Positions 60,505-64,000 of a stretch of 64,000 nt of DNA are shown here, in pieces. Position 1 is the stretch's first letter. Each line of letters opens with the position of its first letter. The stretch is from the NCBI RefSeq assembly GCF_001020985.1, contig NZ_CP011542.1, positions 1,488,001-1,552,000 on the forward strand, read 5' to 3'. The notes under the pieces were generated by a model that worked only from the letters and a program-made list of their open reading frames with translations, did no database searches and was not told where the DNA came from. This stretch comes from Corynebacterium mustelae. GTDB lineage: Bacteria > Actinomycetota > Actinomycetes > Mycobacteriales > Mycobacteriaceae. Both the position numbers and the translations under genes were made by a program.

Positions 60505-62628
60505 ATGCTGGGTTGGACTGATGACCGCGCACTTGCAACACTACTTCCTGCTAAAGAAGCCAAGGCTATTGCAAAAGCACTGGGGTATACAACTGCATCT
60601 GAATTACTTGCCCATCATCCGCGAACCTATGCCCACCAAGGTCAGGGAGTAGGAGCACTGCACTGCACTGCAGGCGACATTATTACCTGTCTTGGCACTG
60701 TGGCACGTGTCCAATCCCGATCCACCCAACGTGGCGAGGTAACAACCGTTGCTATTGCAACACCGGAAGGAACAATTAACGCCTCGTTTTTCAACGCTGC
60801 CTGGGTCAAACGGCTACTCCAGGTCGGTGTGCCGGCCATTTTTACTGGAAAAGTCAAATTTTTCCGGGGCCAGCCGGGCCTGCAACACCCGGAATTTATC
60901 GTGCTGCCCGAACCTGGTCACGGTAACCGTACGAAAGGAACCGCAGCGCTTCGCAGCCTGCAAGCGTATAGCGAAGATGGCGACGTGACGCAGCTATTGG
61001 AAAACCTCGATAGCATTCCGATTTATCCGGCCAAATCGTCAATGCCAACCTGGCGTATCCTCGGCGCCATCCACGAAGTACTGCGCAAGACTGAAGCGAT
61101 CCCTGATCCGCTGGGCAGATTTGCCCCACATGATCTTCCAAATTTCGACGCCACCTTAAGAGGAATCCACCAAGATGGTGGCGGAAACGTCGAGATGTAT
61201 CGCAATCGACTCATTTACGATGAGGCATTGACCTTAGCGCTTGTTATGGAATTGCGTAGGCAAGACGCGGAATCAAAAACTGCTGTCGCGCTACCTCCAA
61301 TCACCAACGGGTCGGCGAAGAAACTCATGTCCCACCTACCCTACGAACTCACAGGTGGTCAAAAACGTGTGATGTGGGAAATCGCCGAGGATCTTTCGCA
61401 GACCCATCCCATGCAACGGCTTCTACAAGGCGAAGTGGGCTCCGGGAAAACCGTCGTGTCTTTGGTAGCGATGCTGCAAGCGGTGGAAAACGGAGCGCAA
61501 TGCGCGTTACTTGCCCCCACTGAAGTGCTGGCGCATCAACACGGCCGTAGCTTGACCGAATTACTGCAGCATGCGGACATTGGTTGCGAAGTTGTCGTGC
61601 TCACCGGTTCGTTGCCTGTAGCTAAAAAGAAAGAAGCGCTGTTAAAGATAGTCTCAGGTGATGCCGACATTGTGGTCGGAACTCACGCGCTCATTCAAGA
61701 CACCGTTGAGTTTTTCAATCTCGGCCTGTGTGTGGTTGATGAACAACACCGGTTCGGTGTGGAGCAGCGCGATAATCTTCGCGGCAAAGGCAAAGACGGT
61801 AAGACACCGCACCTGTTAGTCATGACGGCAACTCCAATACCACGCACCGTTGCGATGACATTCTTCGGCGATTTACATCACTCCATTCTTAAAGAACTTC
61901 CTGGTGGGCGGCGCCCGATTAAAAGCTTCGTTGTGCCTGAGTACCTACCAAAATATGTGGCGCGGGTGTTTGAAGTGATTGAAGAAGAAGTGATCAGTGG
62001 ACACCAGGTCTATATTGTTTGTCCTCGAATCTCCGAAGAAGGCGGGGTAGAAGATCTTTACCAAGACTGGGGCTATGGTGTGTTTAAAAACCATCGGGTG
62101 GGTATGCTGCATGGGCAGATGCACCCAGATGATAAAGACAAAGTAATGGGGCAATTCGCTAGCCACGAGATTGATATTCTATTCGCGACCACCGTCATTG
62201 AGGTTGGCATTGACGTACCCAACGCCACGGTGATGCTGGTCCGAGAAGCCGAAAATTTCGGAGTATCCCAGCTACACCAATTGCGCGGCCGTGTGGGGCG
62301 TGGTGGCAACGAATCTATCTGCTTTTTCCACCACGCTAGCGACAAAGACAGTCCTGCCGACCTGCGGCTGCGCCACATGGCCCAAACCACCGACGGCTTT
62401 GAAGTTGCTGATATTGATTTGCTTTACCGCCAAGAAGGCGACGTGCTAGGTACAACCCAATCAGGCAACAGGCGAAAAGTGAAATATCTGAATCTTGTTC
62501 GCGATATCAAATGGATTGAACGGGCGAATGCTGACGCAAAAGTCATTGTTACAGAGGATCCGAACCTGGCTAAGCAGCTTGTCGCCGGTATAGATGACAA
62601 GGCACAGGACTACTTGGATAAGTCGTAG
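60505..62628 (+). CDS. recG: ATP-dependent DNA helicase RecG
   Basis: This 707-residue superfamily 2 helicase for stalled-fork and Holliday-junction processing has an N-terminal wedge/OB region (about residues 55-150). Walker A is LQGEVGSGKTVVSLVAM near 310, the DEQH box CVVDEQHRFGVEQRD near 410, TATPIPRTVAM near 445, and the C-terminal helicase motifs ATTVIEVGIDVPNATVM near 562 and QLRGRVGRGG near 595. The RecG-specific TRG-like region (DIDLLYRQEGDVLGTTQSG) is present. The start follows the previous stop by 3 bp. Confidence 0.97.
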   Translation: MLGWTDDRALATLLPAKEAKAIAKALGYTTASELLAHHPRTYAHQGQGVGALHCTAGDIITCLGTVARVQSRSTQRGEVTTVAIATPEGTINASFFNAAWVKRLLQVGVPAIFTGKVKFFRGQPGLQHPEFIVLPEPGHGNRTKGTAALRSLQAYSEDGDVTQLLENLDSIPIYPAKSSMPTWRILGAIHEVLRKTEAIPDPLGRFAPHDLPNFDATLRGIHQDGGGNVEMYRNRLIYDEALTLALVMELRRQDAESKTAVALPPITNGSAKKLMSHLPYELTGGQKRVMWEIAEDLSQTHPMQRLLQGEVGSGKTVVSLVAMLQAVENGAQCALLAPTEVLAHQHGRSLTELLQHADIGCEVVVLTGSLPVAKKKEALLKIVSGDADIVVGTHALIQDTVEFFNLGLCVVDEQHRFGVEQRDNLRGKGKDGKTPHLLVMTATPIPRTVAMTFFGDLHHSILKELPGGRRPIKSFVVPEYLPKYVARVFEVIEEEVISGHQVYIVCPRISEEGGVEDLYQDWGYGVFKNHRVGMLHGQMHPDDKDKVMGQFASHEIDILFATTVIEVGIDVPNATVMLVREAENFGVSQLHQLRGRVGRGGNESICFFHHASDKDSPADLRLRHMAQTTDGFEVADIDLLYRQEGDVLGTTQSGNRRKVKYLNLVRDIKWIERANADAKVIVTEDPNLAKQLVAGIDDKAQDYLDKS

Positions 62629-62641
62629 CCTAGGAGTTTGA

Positions 62642-62647
62642 TAAGGT
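62642..62647 (+). promoter_or_regulatory. -10 box TAAGGT, leaderless start
   Basis: It lies 6 nt before the ATG at 62654, within the 25-bp gap after recG. Confidence 0.5.
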
Positions 62648-62653
62648 AGTGCC

Positions 62654-62866
62654 ATGAAAATCTGTGCGCCATTTGCTGGCATTGTTCATTTCAAGGTGGC
62701 CGAGGGTGACAAAGTTGCCACTGGTCAAGAAATTGCCAGCGTAGAGGCCGTAAAACTAGAAGCGCCAGTGCTTGCTCCCGGCCCCGGAATCGTATCCAAA
62801 CTGTGTGTATCAGATTTTGGCGATGTGATCGGTGGGGCAGAATTACTCATCTTGACGGAAGGCTAA
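62654..62866 (+). CDS. biotinyl/lipoyl-attachment-domain carrier protein
   Basis: This 70-residue single biotinyl domain reads KICAPFAGIVHFKVAEGDKV, then ASVEAVKLEAPVLAPGPGIV. The modified lysine would be in EAVKLE, where family members usually have EAMKM; the methionines are replaced by V and L. It may be biotinylated and serve as a carrier or accessory of a carboxylase, but no carboxylase gene adjoins. The stop shares a base with the rsmD start (TAATG). Confidence 0.85.
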   Translation: MKICAPFAGIVHFKVAEGDKVATGQEIASVEAVKLEAPVLAPGPGIVSKLCVSDFGDVIGGAELLILTEG

Positions 62867-63477
62867 TGCATAAAACTATGGGAATGACTCGAATCATCTC
62901 TGGCGAAGCACGCGGACGAAAGATCAAAGTTCCACCTGAGGGTACCCGTCCCACCTCTGACCGGGCACGGGAAGGCCTTTTTTCTTCCCTCCAGGTACGT
63001 TTTGGCTTTCAAGACGCTGTCGTTCTCGACTTATTTGCTGGCTCGGGTGCGCTTGGATTGGAGGCTGCGTCGCGGGGCGCTGCTGAGGTCGTCTTAGTGG
63101 AATCCAACCCGAAGACGTGCGAAGTGATTCGCCATAACTGTTCCGTGGTGGGGCATCCGAATGTACGTATTGAGGAAATGCGGGCATCGACATATCTCGC
63201 TCAAGCTCCGAAAGAACATTTCGATATGGTACTTGCCGATCCGCCTTACGATCTTGCCGATTCCGCGATCATAGAAATGCTTCACGCCCTAATCCCAGTG
63301 CTTGTCGACGGCGCGGCTGTCGTCATCGAACGCCACCGTGATTCGGCGCCCACCGAGTGGCCTGCCGGGTTTGTTCCGACCACCCAAAAGTTAAAGAAAC
63401 GCACCTTTGGTATTGCCCGAATGGACATGGCGGTATTTCACCGGGACGAAGTAGACGGCGCCGTCAGTTTTAGCTAA
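62866..63477 (+). CDS. rsmD: 16S rRNA (guanine966-N2)-methyltransferase
   Basis: This 203-residue enzyme methylates G966 of 16S rRNA. Seen: MTRIISGEARGRKIKVPPEG, TSDRAREGLFSSL near residue 30, the SAM motif LDLFAGSGALGLEAASRGA near 50 and the catalytic VLADPPYDLADS near 122. ATG 62866 is translationally coupled to the biotinyl-domain gene; ATG 62878 or 62884 would be acceptable alternatives. coaD follows after 11 bp, the usual order. Confidence 0.95.
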   Translation: MHKTMGMTRIISGEARGRKIKVPPEGTRPTSDRAREGLFSSLQVRFGFQDAVVLDLFAGSGALGLEAASRGAAEVVLVESNPKTCEVIRHNCSVVGHPNVRIEEMRASTYLAQAPKEHFDMVLADPPYDLADSAIIEMLHALIPVLVDGAAVVIERHRDSAPTEWPAGFVPTTQKLKKRTFGIARMDMAVFHRDEVDGAVSFS

Positions 63478-63488
63478 AGGAACACCAT

Positions 63489-63995
63489 ATGGAAACTCCA
63501 GTTACTCCCACCGTTCACCGCGCTGTATGCCCAGGGTCGTTTGACCCAGTGACCATGGGCCACCTCGATATTTTTCGACGTGCGGCCGCGCAATTCGATG
63601 AAGTTGTTGTACTTGTTACCGGCAATCCCAACAAAAATTCAGGACTATTCAGTATCGATGAGCGGCTGGAGTTGGTGCGCTCTGCAACAACGGAAATCCC
63701 CAACCTTCGCGTGGATTGGTGGTCTGGCCTGCTGGTTAATTACACCACCGAACATAATATTGGTGTGATAGTCAAGGGGTTGCGCTCCGCACTTGACTAT
63801 GAATACGAAATACCAATGGCACAGATGAACCGAAACCTCACCGGTGTCGACACAGTATTTTTCATGACCGACCCGAAGTACGGACATGTTTCCTCCACGT
63901 TATGCAAAGAAGTGGTGAAGTACGGCGGGGACATTCGGGACATGTTGCCTGCGGAAGTTGAGAAAGCCATTAAAGCAAAGTATGCACCTAGCTAA
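63489..63995 (+). CDS. coaD: phosphopantetheine adenylyltransferase
   Basis: This 168-residue enzyme performs the penultimate step of CoA synthesis. The T/HxGH signature is CPGSFDPVTMGHLDIFRRAA near residue 14; KGLRSALDYEYEIPMAQMNR near 97 binds phosphopantetheine; VSSTLCKEVVKYGGD near 136 contains the ISSTxVKE-type adenylate motif. AAAGGAAC lies 6 nt before the ATG. The gene ends 5 bp before the window does. Confidence 0.97.
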   Translation: METPVTPTVHRAVCPGSFDPVTMGHLDIFRRAAAQFDEVVVLVTGNPNKNSGLFSIDERLELVRSATTEIPNLRVDWWSGLLVNYTTEHNIGVIVKGLRSALDYEYEIPMAQMNRNLTGVDTVFFMTDPKYGHVSSTLCKEVVKYGGDIRDMLPAEVEKAIKAKYAPS

Positions 63996-64000
63996 AAACT

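Overview
The window is a stretch of chromosome from a Corynebacterium-like actinomycete of moderate G+C. The assignment rests on the housekeeping order (serA; leuB; a fumarylacetoacetate-hydrolase gene followed by gltX; an IclR regulator divergent from leuCD; NUDIX/phosphatase gene, gpsA, ddl, DUF3515 gene, thiL, ung, DAK-domain gene, recG, a biotinyl-type carrier, rsmD, coaD), on a riboflavin transporter of the PnuX type under an FMN riboswitch, on DUF3558 and PPE-like secreted proteins, and on many starts that look leaderless (a TAnnnT box 6-8 nt before ATG). No species can be named from the sequence alone, and no IS element, prophage or CRISPR array is visible.

Bases 1-16 kb: the end of a DUF262 protein, a lipoprotein with a cell-wall-binding-like fold, serA, an HxlR regulator divergent from a SnoaL-like gene with two inverted-repeat operators, a two-gene SufC/SufB-like pair, a DUF4862 gene, leuB with an LtbR-like site, a DUF2625 gene, a photolyase, a SUFU-domain gene, and a cNMP/CBS/DUF294 protein coupled to a DEDDh exonuclease. 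Bases 16-32 kb: FAH hydrolase, methyltransferase, a non-coding stretch with hairpins and a duplicated inverted repeat, a DUF3558 lipoprotein plus PPE-like secreted protein, menF-like, a SLAC1-family channel, gltX, pnuX with its riboswitch, an LpqC-like esterase, a short DUF4236 gene, tRNA-Gln, two identical tRNA-Glu genes, a TetR/cytochrome b5 pair with two operators, small membrane proteins and an HD hydrolase. Bases 32-35 kb: ltbR and leuCD.

Bases 35-52 kb form the accessory core. Between leuD and the NUDIX gene, starting at a tRNA-like element enclosed in a 14-bp stem with a T-tract, lies a run of large cytoplasmic left-handed beta-helix (hexapeptide-repeat) proteins: six genes head to tail with almost no spacing, a seventh 2.2 kb further on, and a 150-bp start-less remnant of an eighth. 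They share an N-terminal module (HFELT...GDLGGWVSS), a long solenoid, a F-x-P-x-G module and, in most, a second copy of the whole arrangement. An alpha-helical repeat protein, a small acidic protein, a surface protein and a tandem pair of paralogous unknown proteins accompany them. The function is unknown; this is the most unusual part of the window.

Bases 52-64 kb are core genes for nucleotide clean-up, glycerol-3-phosphate, D-Ala-D-Ala, thiamine, uracil repair, fatty-acid-kinase-like, recombination and CoA functions, mostly co-directional and tightly spaced. Across the window an 11-base word, CGTCGA(A/C)AAGC, occurs 25 times on the two strands, far above chance; one inverted pair forms a perfect 12-bp hairpin just after ddl.
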